A stretch of DNA of 64,000 nucleotides, from NCBI RefSeq assembly GCF_016446475.1, contig NZ_JAEHFP010000004.1, positions 37,732 through 101,731 on the forward strand, read 5' to 3'. A program made the translations under genes and the position numbers. The stretch is from Paracoccus binzhouensis. GTDB taxonomy: Bacteria > Pseudomonadota > Alphaproteobacteria > Rhodobacterales > Rhodobacteraceae. The notes under the pieces were generated by a model, which was not told the origin of the DNA, ran no database searches, and saw only the letters and a program-made list of their open reading frames with translations. Position 1 is the stretch's first letter, and every line of letters begins with the position of its first letter. Shown in pieces: positions 35,036 through 43,700 of this stretch.

Positions 35036-35801
35036 CTACGGCTTACGGCGGTGATGCAGGAGGCCGCGATACCCGCCGACGATCAGCGCGGAGGCATTGC
35101 GGGCGAGCGCGATGACGGCAGCCCGCAGCGGGGATGTCTTCCATGGTTCACTCAAGACGCGCTGTTCCCCGTAGAGCGCGATGCCGATCTCTCGGTAGCT
35201 CGCACCCGACGCGCGACCGTCAGCTGCCTGCATCATCTGTCGGAAGCGCTGGCGCTGATAAGGGGTCATGCGGGTATCGCGCGGGACCGGGCGCGTTTTG
35301 AGCACCTGCCAAAACCGCTGGATCGCTTCGATCCGGCCCGGCAGGTCGTCATCGACGGGCAGAACGATGGCCATGGACCCGGTGTCCATGCGCCCCGCCA
35401 TGTTCAGAAAGGGAACCGGATCATCCGTGCCCAAGGCGCCGTAGCTTCCCTCCTCTGCTTCCGCCTGCGACGGCAGATCAAGCGGGATGTGCCGCGGCAA
35501 GGGCGGCCAGAAACCGGGGACCTCTCCGACAAGCACGGTGCCCGGATTGGCGTGAGGTGACCAGATCACCGGCTGGTCGAGAATGGAGAGCCTCGGGTCG
35601 GCCGGAAAATCGCAGGCCCCAGCGATGCTGGGCTTCCTCCTCGAACGGGGCACGCACGGCCTTTTGCGTCACGATGTCCGCGAAGCTCGCCTGATAGTCG
35701 AGATCGCGGCGCAGGCATTCCCAGGCGATGCCTTCAACCGAAAGCTCATCGTAGAAGTCATAGGAGTCCTGGTTTCGCCAGTTCGATGTATCCGGCCCCA
35801 T
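35036..35801 (-). pseudogene. DUF6499-DUF2285 regulator-like gene, frameshifted
   Basis: The N-terminal part (DSYDFYDELSVEGIAWECLR, 35801 to about 35605) is a DUF6499 domain. The rest, one frame over (ADPRLSILDQPVIWSPHANP to the end), holds a DUF2285 domain: SYREIGIALYGEQRVLSEPW and KTSPLRAAVIALARNA. One extra base in GGCCGG at 35600-35605 separates them; without it the family-typical junction WGLRFSADPRLS is restored and the protein would be about 254 residues. Such proteins are standard in alphaproteobacterial integrative elements, normally near repA and the AlpA-like gene. The frameshift may be real or an assembly error. Confidence 0.75.
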
Positions 35802-35924
35802 CTCTCAACCCTCGACAGAGTCAACACACGCATGGGATGAAAAGATTCCAGCGCAGGGAAGCTGGGAAAAGGCTCAGAGGGATGCAGCAGATGATGCCGC
35901 TGCAGCATCACCTCGCGCAGGGGC

Positions 35925-36200
35925 TCACGAAATGCCGGAACGCGGACCCAGCAGCTTCCGATAGCCACTTTGCGTCATCCAGCGCGCCCGCGCCAGATGG
36001 CTGTCATGGACCCGCCGCGCGCGGTCGGGTTCACGGACAGGGTCGATCCCGAACAGGACCTCGACGGCCTCGGTCCAGTCCGCGCCATCTTCTGTCGCAT
36101 CGAGAAGACGCATGTAGAGCTTGATGTGCCTGCGGTCGTAATCGGTGATGTCCGCGCTGGTGGGGGCAAGCTCGTCGAAGGCCGGGGTCGTGGGCTTCAT
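35925..36200 (-). CDS. Small conserved element protein (DUF2285-like)
   Basis: A 91-residue protein with conserved text ITDYDRRHIKLYMRLLDATE, DGADWTEAVEVLFGIDP and DSHLARARWMTQSGYRKLL. Similar short proteins accompany DUF6499/DUF2285 genes on alphaproteobacterial elements and are often labelled DUF2285; the function is unknown and DNA binding is only a guess. It lies between the frameshifted DUF6499 gene and an XRE regulator in the same direction. Confidence 0.8.
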   Translation of the reverse strand: MKPTTPAFDELAPTSADITDYDRRHIKLYMRLLDATEDGADWTEAVEVLFGIDPVREPDRARRVHDSHLARARWMTQSGYRKLLGPRSGIS

Positions 36201-36257
36201 GGCGCGGTCCCCGGGAGCATCGGCATAGTCAGCCTTCTGTCACACCGCCCGGTCGCG

Positions 36258-36506
36258 TCAGTGGGTCTTCTCGTCTCGGCCATGCTCCAGCATCACTCCC
36301 TGCCCGCGCTTGTCAGACAGGATGACGATCCCTGCGGCCTCGAGTGCCCGGCGAACCTGATCCCGTGTCGATTCATACACCTCAAGCCGGTTCTCGGACT
36401 CAAGGCGTTTCAGGGCAGTCAGGGATATTCGGGCCTTGTCAGCGAGCGTCTCCTGCGTCCAACCCAGCAACGCGCGTGCGGCCCGCGACTGTCGAGCGGT
36501 GATCAT
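36258..36506 (-). CDS. XRE-family transcriptional regulator
   Basis: An 82-residue Cro/C1-type helix-turn-helix protein: QSRAARALLGWTQETLADKA then RISLTALKRLESENR, followed by a short tail (DQVRRALEAAGIVILSDKRG) as in many element-borne repressors. It is the first gene of a short minus-strand group with the 35925 gene, and may repress excision or transfer genes. The specific target is not visible. Confidence 0.87.
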   Translation of the reverse strand: MITARQSRAARALLGWTQETLADKARISLTALKRLESENRLEVYESTRDQVRRALEAAGIVILSDKRGQGVMLEHGRDEKTH

Positions 36507-36744
36507 GCATGATCACCTCCCATCGCGACCGGCGCGCATTCCAGAACTACGACTATTTTAGTCGCTCTAGTCCAATCCGCCACTGGAAACTGCGGTTTCG
36601 CCGTCCGGCCTATGCCGTTGTGAATTCCCGCGATTCGCCGCCAGCGCCGGCTCCATCTGCGGCGTCGCCCGGCCGCGCCGGTCCCTGCAGGTCACGCTGT
36701 GGCCCCGGCGCGGTCGCGGTGGGCATCGCCGTTCGGGGCAGGCA

Positions 36745-36773
36745 TGGAAAAGACCCCGGTCTTGCGACCGGGG
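36745..36773 (-). terminator. Rho-independent terminator after DUF736
   Basis: CCCCGGTC (36754-36761) pairs with GACCGGGG (36766-36773) around a four-base loop; on the minus strand the stem is followed by TCTTTTCC. It lies just downstream of the DUF736 gene ending at 36788, so it closes that transcript. Confidence 0.75.
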
Positions 36774-36787
36774 CCTTGTGGTCCGCG

Positions 36788-37114
36788 TCAGTCGGCGCGG
36801 CGGCCGTTGGGGCGGGACCAGATCAGCGAGAAGCCCTCGCCGTCCTCGTCGTCGAAGAGGTTGGCGTAGATCGGGGCGGTGAAGCTCGGATCGTCGAGCT
36901 TGAGACCCAGATAGTCGCGGCCCTCGTTCGAGCGCTTGGACCAGGCGGCGCCGATCTCGGCGCGGCCGACCAGAACCCGGTGGCTGGGGGCGTTCTCGCC
37001 GGTGGCGCGCTGGTCGGGGACGATGCGCACGCCTTTGGCCTGGACGCTGAGGGTGACGATGTCGCCGGTGAATTCGTTCGTGCCGGTCTTCTTGAAGGTG
37101 CCGATGGTCGCCAT
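36788..37114 (-). CDS. DUF736 family protein (second copy)
   Basis: A 108-residue DUF736 protein: MATIGTFKKTGTNEFTGDIV, NAPSHRVLVGRAEIGAAWSK and APIYANLFDDEDGEGFSLIW. It shares the family pattern with the copy at 9171-9506 but is clearly divergent from it. It stands alone with its own terminator and a 570-base gene-free stretch upstream, so it is probably expressed separately and strongly. No function is established. Confidence 0.88.
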   Translation of the reverse strand: MATIGTFKKTGTNEFTGDIVTLSVQAKGVRIVPDQRATGENAPSHRVLVGRAEIGAAWSKRSNEGRDYLGLKLDDPSFTAPIYANLFDDEDGEGFSLIWSRPNGRRAD

Positions 37115-37687
37115 GGTAAGTCTCCGTTTTCCGTTTCCGAGCCCGCACCATTGCGGCCTCGATGGCGATCGACAGGACGGAGACGACCGCTGGCGCACCC
37201 CCGCCCGGCGGGGGCCTGACAGCACAGGAGGAACTTTCTTGGTCCCGCGAGGAATGGCGGCCTTCAGGCCGGCAGGGGAAGAAAGTTGTGACGACGCTGT
37301 TGCGCCGAAGCGGTCGAGGCGAAGCCGGTCTTCGGCCAGATCAGGCCATTGAAGAGGCCGTATGGAGCGGTCTGGACACGGGGAGCAGACGGAGACACTG
37401 GCGACAGGCCCCCGCCAAGACAGACAGGACGGGGCCACACCGGCGATCCGCCTCCCCCTTCCAGGCCTTGCGCATTGTCCAACCCGAACCATGCCACCGG
37501 CAGCGCCCCCCCCTGACGGGATCGATGACGGCCCGCCGATACGGCCTTGCCCGTCCCGCGCTCTGGACGGGACAAGAACAGGGCCTAGCGACGATCCGAA
37601 GCTACGCACCAGAGCCAGCCCCGCAATCCGTCGAGACAGGCAGGCAGGGCCTCGTTGCTTTGGTCACCCCACCTGCCTGCCCGGCCT
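37115..37687. other. About 570 bases without a recognisable gene
   Basis: Frames here have no family resemblance. A GC-rich hairpin (CCCCCGCC-type stem near 37198-37214) lies 85-100 bases before the DUF736 start and could be part of its leader. The stretch presumably holds the DUF736 promoter and the end of the membrane-protein transcript. Confidence 0.4.
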
Positions 37688-38128
37688 TCAGCTTCGGACC
37701 AGGCTCCCGCCCGCATCGCCGGTGGCCGCCATGCCTGCGACCCGCAGAAAGGCCGTGATGCCCACCGCGACCGCGCCGATGATCGCAAAGACGACCTGCC
37801 AGGCGTCCGACGGCATCAGGAGCCGGGTGATCCCCAAGGCAGCGTGAAACCCCGCCACGCCAGCGGGGGCGACAAAGGCCAGCGCGATGAGGAACCGCGC
37901 CCAGAGCGGACGGACGACCAGTAGGAGGCCCTGACCAAGGGCCAGCACGAGCCCGGCGCCTGCAATGCCGATAACGGTCGCGCCCAGCCATCCGGCACTG
38001 GTCCCATAGGCCCAGGTGCCGAGGGTGACGCCTGCAAAGAACGGCAGCGCGAAGACGGCGAGATTGAACAGCAGCCAGCACATCGTGCCGATGGCCGCGA
38101 GAGAGACGAGGATTCCGAGAAAGATCAT
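37688..38128 (-). CDS. Small membrane protein of unknown function
   Basis: A 146-residue protein with four to five hydrophobic segments (about 1-35, 38-75, 78-97 and 108-130), starting MIFLGILVSLAAIGTMCWLL. No conserved motif of known function is visible. Similar membrane proteins occur on alphaproteobacterial conjugative elements, but I cannot name a role. The ATG at 38128 starts cleanly at the first membrane segment; upstream codons of the same frame look non-coding. Confidence 0.72.
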   Translation of the reverse strand: MIFLGILVSLAAIGTMCWLLFNLAVFALPFFAGVTLGTWAYGTSAGWLGATVIGIAGAGLVLALGQGLLLVVRPLWARFLIALAFVAPAGVAGFHAALGITRLLMPSDAWQVVFAIIGAVAVGITAFLRVAGMAATGDAGGSLVRS

Positions 38129-38405
38129 AGTGGTGGCTCCGCACAAAAGGTTGGACGGTCGCGCCTCCACCACCACCACGGCGCGACACGCAGGATAGCA
38201 TTGATCAGGTGTGCCTGCGAGCCTCAGGTTACCTGCATAGGCGGCAGCCGCGCCATGCAGCGGTGCCATCCGAGCTGATCACCTCAACCTTTGCCAGTAG
38301 CCAAATACCGGGGTTTCAGTCCGGCAGGCCCGAGGATCGGAGAGAGCACCCCACCGACGCGGGTCAATCGAACCGCACCGTCGGACGTCAAGGCGTTGGC
38401 AGCGC

Positions 38406-39332
38406 TTACGCGCTGCCCGCCCCGATGCGGATGACCGGGATACCCATCTTGCGGGCTTTATCGGCCAGGTTGTCCTGGATGCCGGTGCCCGGGAAGACGA
38501 TGACGCCGATCGGCAGGGTCGCGAGCATCTGGTCGTTGCGCTTGAAGGGCGCGGCCTTGGCGTGTTTCGTCCAGTCGGGCTTGAAGGCGACCTGCGGGAC
38601 CTTGCGGTTGCTGGCCCAGGTGGCGGCGATCCGTTCGGCGCCTTTCGGCGATCCCCCATGCAGGAGGACCATGTCCGGGTGCTTGGCATGGACCTGGTCG
38701 AGCTTGTCCCAGATCAGGCGATGGTCGGTGGTCTCGCCGCCCGAGAAGGCGATCTTCGGCCCTGTGGGCAGCAGCACCTCGGCATCGGCCCGGCGTTTGG
38801 CAGCCAGGAAATCGCGGCTGTCGATCATGGCAGCCGTCATCTGGCGGTGGTTGACGCGCGAACCGGTGCGCGGCGACCAGGGGGTGCCCAGCGTCCGCAG
38901 GTAGATGTCTGCGGCGGTCTCGCAGAAGAGCTCGAGACTGTCGCGGCGATCGAGCAGGCTCTGCCCGATGGCGATCAGCGTCTCGAGCTGCACGGATTTG
39001 ACCTCGGAGCCATCCTGTTCGCGCTGCAGCCGCTTCTGGGCCTGCTCATTGTCGTCGAGCTTACCCTCGATCCGCAGGACCGCGCGGTGGAAGGTGTTGA
39101 CGGTCGACCAGAGGATCTCGTCGAGGTCGAAGTCGAGTCTGGTGTCGGCCATGGTGGAGATGAGGGCGTCGAAGATGTCGGCGACCGCGGTGCGGATGAC
39201 GTCATCCTCGGGCGTGATCCGGGGGTCGGCCTCGTCCTCGGCGGGACGGTAGCCATAGAGTTCAAGGGCTTCGATGACATGGCCGGTAGGTGAGGTGCTG
39301 TGATCGGCGTCGAAATCTTCATGGGCGTACAT
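38406..39332 (-). CDS. DUF2493 (SLOG/cpYpsA-related) protein
   Basis: A 308-residue protein. The C-terminal part (about 200-308) is a DUF2493 domain of the SLOG Rossmann fold: KIAFSGGETTDHRLIWDKLD, MVLLHGGSPKGAERIAATWA, and a C-terminal VIVFPGTGIQDNLADKARKM. The N-terminal 190 residues are acidic and helical. SLOG proteins bind nucleotide-derived ligands and often occur with mobile elements and conflict systems; the exact ligand here is unknown. ATG at 39332 (MYAHEDFDADHSTSP) is family-typical. Confidence 0.88.
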   Translation of the reverse strand: MYAHEDFDADHSTSPTGHVIEALELYGYRPAEDEADPRITPEDDVIRTAVADIFDALISTMADTRLDFDLDEILWSTVNTFHRAVLRIEGKLDDNEQAQKRLQREQDGSEVKSVQLETLIAIGQSLLDRRDSLELFCETAADIYLRTLGTPWSPRTGSRVNHRQMTAAMIDSRDFLAAKRRADAEVLLPTGPKIAFSGGETTDHRLIWDKLDQVHAKHPDMVLLHGGSPKGAERIAATWASNRKVPQVAFKPDWTKHAKAAPFKRNDQMLATLPIGVIVFPGTGIQDNLADKARKMGIPVIRIGAGSA

Positions 39333-39671
39333 GGGAGGCGTCCTTCGGCTGGACCGCGACCGTCGCGGCCTTCGTGGCGACGAAAGCCCACAGGCGGACC
39401 GGTCAGGCAGCCCGAGCCCTTTGCGAGGGCCTTGATGGCCAAGCCCGGCTGATTTGGATCGCGCTGTAAAGGCGGGCCTTCCGGGGTCCCCGCGCGACCT
39501 GTCGCGTGGGGTGGATGCCCGCCGACGGAAATCAGTCGGGCGCCGCCATTGCCGGGCCGGACCGCTTGTGGGCCGCTCGCCCTCTCGAAGGCCGAGGCGC
39601 GGTCCTCCTGCCCTATGACGCTGCACTCCCGCGCCCATGAACCCTTCGTCACAGGCCGATCACCTGCTCCG
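39333..39671. other. About 340 bases without a gene; contains a hairpin
   Basis: No convincing coding frame. A 10-base hairpin with one G-T pair (39488-39497 with 39502-39511, four-base loop) lies in the middle and could end the Toprim transcript or shape the DUF2493 leader. There is no T tract after it on the minus strand. Confidence 0.45.
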
Positions 39672-40724
39672 TCACGGCGCGTGCATCGGACCCATGAACC
39701 GGCTCACGTCCTCCGGGGCGAGCTGTGGCCGGACCCAGGCCCGAAGCGCATCCCGCCCGCGTACAACGAGATCGTCGTTGAAATCCCCCAGCATCGGCGA
39801 GAGTGCCAGTGCCTCGACCCCGGCCTCGCTGACCCGGGCGACCAGCGCCTCCCGCGCGATCCGTCCTGCCGGATCGTTGTCGCAGACGATATAGAGCCTG
39901 CGCAGCTGCGCAGGGAACAGGATGGCTGCCAGGTGACCCGCAGACAGGGCGGCGACCATCGGCAGTGAGGGCAAGACCTGGCGCAGCGACAGGATCGTCT
40001 CGATGCCCTCGCCCGCGGCCAGGACATCCTGCGCGCGGCTGAACCGGACGCCGTGCCCGAGCAGCGTGCCCATCGCCTTTCGCGGCGGATCGAGAGGTGC
40101 CTTCTGTCTGCCATCCCGTGCAAGCCAGGTGCGATGCGCGCCGGTGACCGTCCCCTCGTGGTCGGTGACGGCGGCAATCAGCGCGGGCCAGGTCTCGGTC
40201 GGACCCCCGCTGTCGGGCCGCCAGTAGCAGTCCGGCAGAAAGCGCAACGGGTCGGCGTCCAGCGGATCCGCGATGCCACGCTCGCGCAGATAGGTTTCGG
40301 CGAGGCTGCCCCCGATTGGCCGGGCCATGCGCCAGAGCCGTTGCGCCGCGCCTGTCGAGCCGGATGGTCCTGCGGCGTGCGGCGAACGGTTGCCCGGTGC
40401 GGCTGGCACCTCCTGCGGCAGGCTGAGAAACCGGCGCGCTTCCTCAGCGATCTCGGCGAACGCTACCAGCCCGAGGCTTTCGCGGATGACGTCCAAAAGG
40501 TCGCCATGTTCGGAACTGGCCGCATCGACCCATTTCCCAGCGGCCCCCTTGCCCGATGCGCGGCCGGTCAGCCGGACGAACATCGACCGACCCGGCGTGT
40601 TGCGCACATCGCCGACCAGCCAGTAGTTGCCCTGCTTGCGCCCGTTCGACAGGTAATGACGACAGACCGCCTCGGCCTGTCGGCCAAGACGCTCCGCCAG
40701 ATCGGAGGCGGTGAGCCGGGTCAT
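39672..40724 (-). CDS. Toprim-domain primase-like protein (DUF7146)
   Basis: A 350-residue protein. The N-terminal part (1-100) has a zinc-free DUF7146 pattern (GRKQGNYWLVGDVRNTPGRS, GKWVDAASSEHGDLLDVIRE). The C-terminal half is a Toprim domain: VLAAGEGIETILSLRQVLPS with the acidic residue, ALSAGHLAAILFP, and IVCDNDPAGRIAREALVARV with the DxD-like pair. Such proteins act as primases or primase-helicase accessory factors on phages and elements. Its ATG overlaps the stop of the strawberry-notch gene by one base. Confidence 0.88.
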   Translation of the reverse strand: MTRLTASDLAERLGRQAEAVCRHYLSNGRKQGNYWLVGDVRNTPGRSMFVRLTGRASGKGAAGKWVDAASSEHGDLLDVIRESLGLVAFAEIAEEARRFLSLPQEVPAAPGNRSPHAAGPSGSTGAAQRLWRMARPIGGSLAETYLRERGIADPLDADPLRFLPDCYWRPDSGGPTETWPALIAAVTDHEGTVTGAHRTWLARDGRQKAPLDPPRKAMGTLLGHGVRFSRAQDVLAAGEGIETILSLRQVLPSLPMVAALSAGHLAAILFPAQLRRLYIVCDNDPAGRIAREALVARVSEAGVEALALSPMLGDFNDDLVVRGRDALRAWVRPQLAPEDVSRFMGPMHAP

Positions 40725-43700
40725 CAGACCGCCTCCCGCGCGCCGATCCGCTCGATCGGGAACCGCGCGAAAAGCTTGCCGAGGACCTCGACGCCGGTGG
40801 CGTCGACCGGCACGAAGAAGCGCAGCTTCCAGGCGATGATCTCGGTGAAGAGACCATAGGTCCGCAGCCGCTCTCGCATCGCCTCGGTGAAGCCCATCAG
40901 CTCGATGCGCTGCACGCCCATGACGCGCGCGCGGCGGAGTTGCAGCCCCTCGACGAGATCAAGGATGGTGCGCCCCTCCATCAGGGCGGCATGGGCGGCC
41001 TCCGGGGTCAGGCTCGCCACCGTCCCGGTGACCGAGGCCGTCGCGGCCCAGGCGGGCGAGACGCGGCGGCCGATGATCCGTTCGCCATCGTCGGCCTGCA
41101 GGCGATAGACGCGGGTCGAGTCCGGTGGCAGGCGCTTCCAGATCGGCAGCAGAAGCCCCGTCACCATATGGAGCGTGCTTTCGGTGAACTCCGGCACGCC
41201 CGCAATTTCCGCATCCCAGGCCGCGCCAAAGCGGGCGACATCGGCTTCGACCCAATGGGTCTCGCCCATCAGGCGCAAGGGCACGGCCTGCGCCTCCATG
41301 GGCCGGATCAACCGCACTCGGCGCTCGATCTCGCCATCATCGAGCATGATGCTGGTGGTGGGGATCTGCACGGCGGCCCGGCCCGAGCGTTCGTTGATAA
41401 GAAGCTTCGCGCGGGGATCGGAGAGTTCGGCCAGCGCCGCCTCGCGGGTAACAGGCTTGTTCCCCCTGCGTTCCGCGATGGTCAGAAACCGGGTTTCGGC
41501 ACCGGTGCCGGGATGGGTGTGGATCACCTGGCGGTCGATGACCCGGAAGCTTTCCGCGCGGAGGGTCTCGAGCCCCATGTCGTAGTTGCCCGAGGCCATG
41601 GCCCCGGCAATCCGTGCCTCGAGGAGCTGCTCGAAGGCGGCGAAGAGAATGCCCTGCAACGCGATGGGGAGAGCCAGGAGGCGGTTGAGGAAGGTGGTGA
41701 TCGGCGGCAGATCGTCCTTGAGGCCTGTCGCATCCATCAGCTTCAGCCCGGTCGCGGCCTCAAAAGCCTCGAGCGTGCAGCCCTCCACCTTGCCGCGCGC
41801 GATCAGCTGGTAGAGCTGGCGCAGCGCATCGCGGGCATAGGTGGATTCCAGATTGTCCTCGGGCCGGAACAGGCCCTGTCCGCCGGTCTGGCGCTGACCG
41901 CGGGTGATCGCGCCCAGCGTGTCGAGGCGGCGGGCGATGGTCGAGAGGAAGCGTTTCTCGGCCTTCACATCGGTCGCGATGGGCCGGAAGAGCGGCGGCT
42001 GCGCCTGATTGGTCCGGTTCGTACGGCCAAGACCCTGGATCGCCGCGTCGGCCTTCCAGCCCGGTTCCAGCAGATAATGGACCCGAAGCCGCTGGTTCCT
42101 TGCGCCAAGATCGGCGTGGTAGCTCCGCCCGGTGCCGCCCGCATCGCTGAAGACGAGGATCCGCTTGCGGTCGTCCATGAAGGCGGAAGTCTCGGCAAGG
42201 TTCGCCGAGGCAGCGCGGTTTTCGACGGCAAGACGTGCCTCGCGCCCCTCGCCCTTGCGAATGATCCGGCGCGACCGGCCTGTCACCTCGGCGACCTGAT
42301 CCGTCCCGAAATGCTGGACGATCTGGTCGAGCGCGCCGGGCACCGCCGGAAGACCGGCAAGGTGCTCGATCAGGGCCTCGCGCCGGGCGACGGCCTCGCG
42401 GCATTCCACGGGCTGACCATCCCGGAAGACGGGGCGCGACGAGAGGTTGCCCTCCCCATCGGTGAATGGTTCATGCAGCTGAACCGGGAAGGAATGCTGC
42501 AGGTAGGACAGGACGTACTCGCGGGGCGACAGGTCCGTATTCAGGTCGTTCCAGTCCTCGGTCGGGATCTCCGCCAGCCGCCGTTCCATCAGCGCCTCGC
42601 CGGTGGAGACGATCTGGACGACGCTGGCATGGCCCGCCGCAAGGTCCCCTTGGATCGCCCGCAAGAGCGTCGGGGTCTTCATCGAGGTCAGCAAATGGCC
42701 GAAGAAGCGCTGCTTGGTGCTCTCGAAGGCCGAGCGGGCGGCGGATTTCGCCTGTCGGTTCAGCGTGCCCTCGCGGCCGGTGATGTTGGCCGCCTCCATC
42801 GCCGCGTCGAGGTTGTTGTGGATGACGGCGAAAGCACCGGCATAGGCATCATAGATGCGGCGCTGCTCCGGGCTGAGGTGGTGTTCCAGAAGGTCGTATT
42901 CCACGCCCTCGTAGGACAGGGACCGCGCGGTATAGAGGCCGAGCGCCCGCAGGTCGCGGGCCAGCACCTCCATGGCAGCCACGCCGCCCGCCTCGATCGC
43001 CGCCACGAATTCGGCGCGGGTGGCGAAGGGGAAATCCTCGCCGCCCCAGAGACCGAGGCGCTGCGCATAGGCGAGGTTGTGCACGGTCGTCGCCCCGGTG
43101 GCCGAGACATAGACGATACGTGCCTCGGGCAGCGCATGCTGAAGCCGCAGCCCAGCCCGGCCCTGCTGTGAGGCGGCGACATCGCCGCGTTCGCCCTTCC
43201 CGCCCCCGGCATTCTGCATGGCATGGCTCTCGTCGAAGATGATGACCCCGTCGAAGTCGCGGCCCAACCAATCGACGATCTGGCGCACCCGTGAAACCTT
43301 CTCGCCACGGTCGTCGGAGCGCAGCGTGGCATAGGTGGTGAACAGGATGCCTTCGGCCAGTGTGATCGGCTTGCCCTGCGCAAAGCGCGCAAGCGGCGTG
43401 ATCAGGAGGCGTTCCTGCCCGAGCGCCTGCCAGTCGCGCTGCGCATCCTCGATCAGCTTGTCGGATTTGCTGATCCAGAGGGCCTTGCGCCGCCCGCGGA
43501 GCCAGTTGTCGAGGAGGATGCCGGCCGATTGCCGCCCCTTCCCCGCCCCGGTGCCGTCACCCAGCATGAATCCGCGCCGGAAGCGTACGGCCCCCTCGGC
43601 ATCATCGGGGGCCGCGCTCACCGTGTCGAAGGTGGCGTCGACCGTCCAGGACCCGGCCAGATGACCCGCATGCGCCTCGCCCGCATAGATCACGGTCTCG

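Noticed and set aside
37198..37214. CCCCCGCC-type hairpin before the second DUF736 gene as a fourth copy of the structured leader
   Set aside because: It lacks the GACGGG/CCCGTC outer arms and the CTCTCCCTCT block in the right order.
40940..43171. A 743-codon open frame on the plus strand
   Set aside because: It is antisense to the strawberry-notch gene, whose domains are clear. High GC content produces long open frames on the opposite strand.
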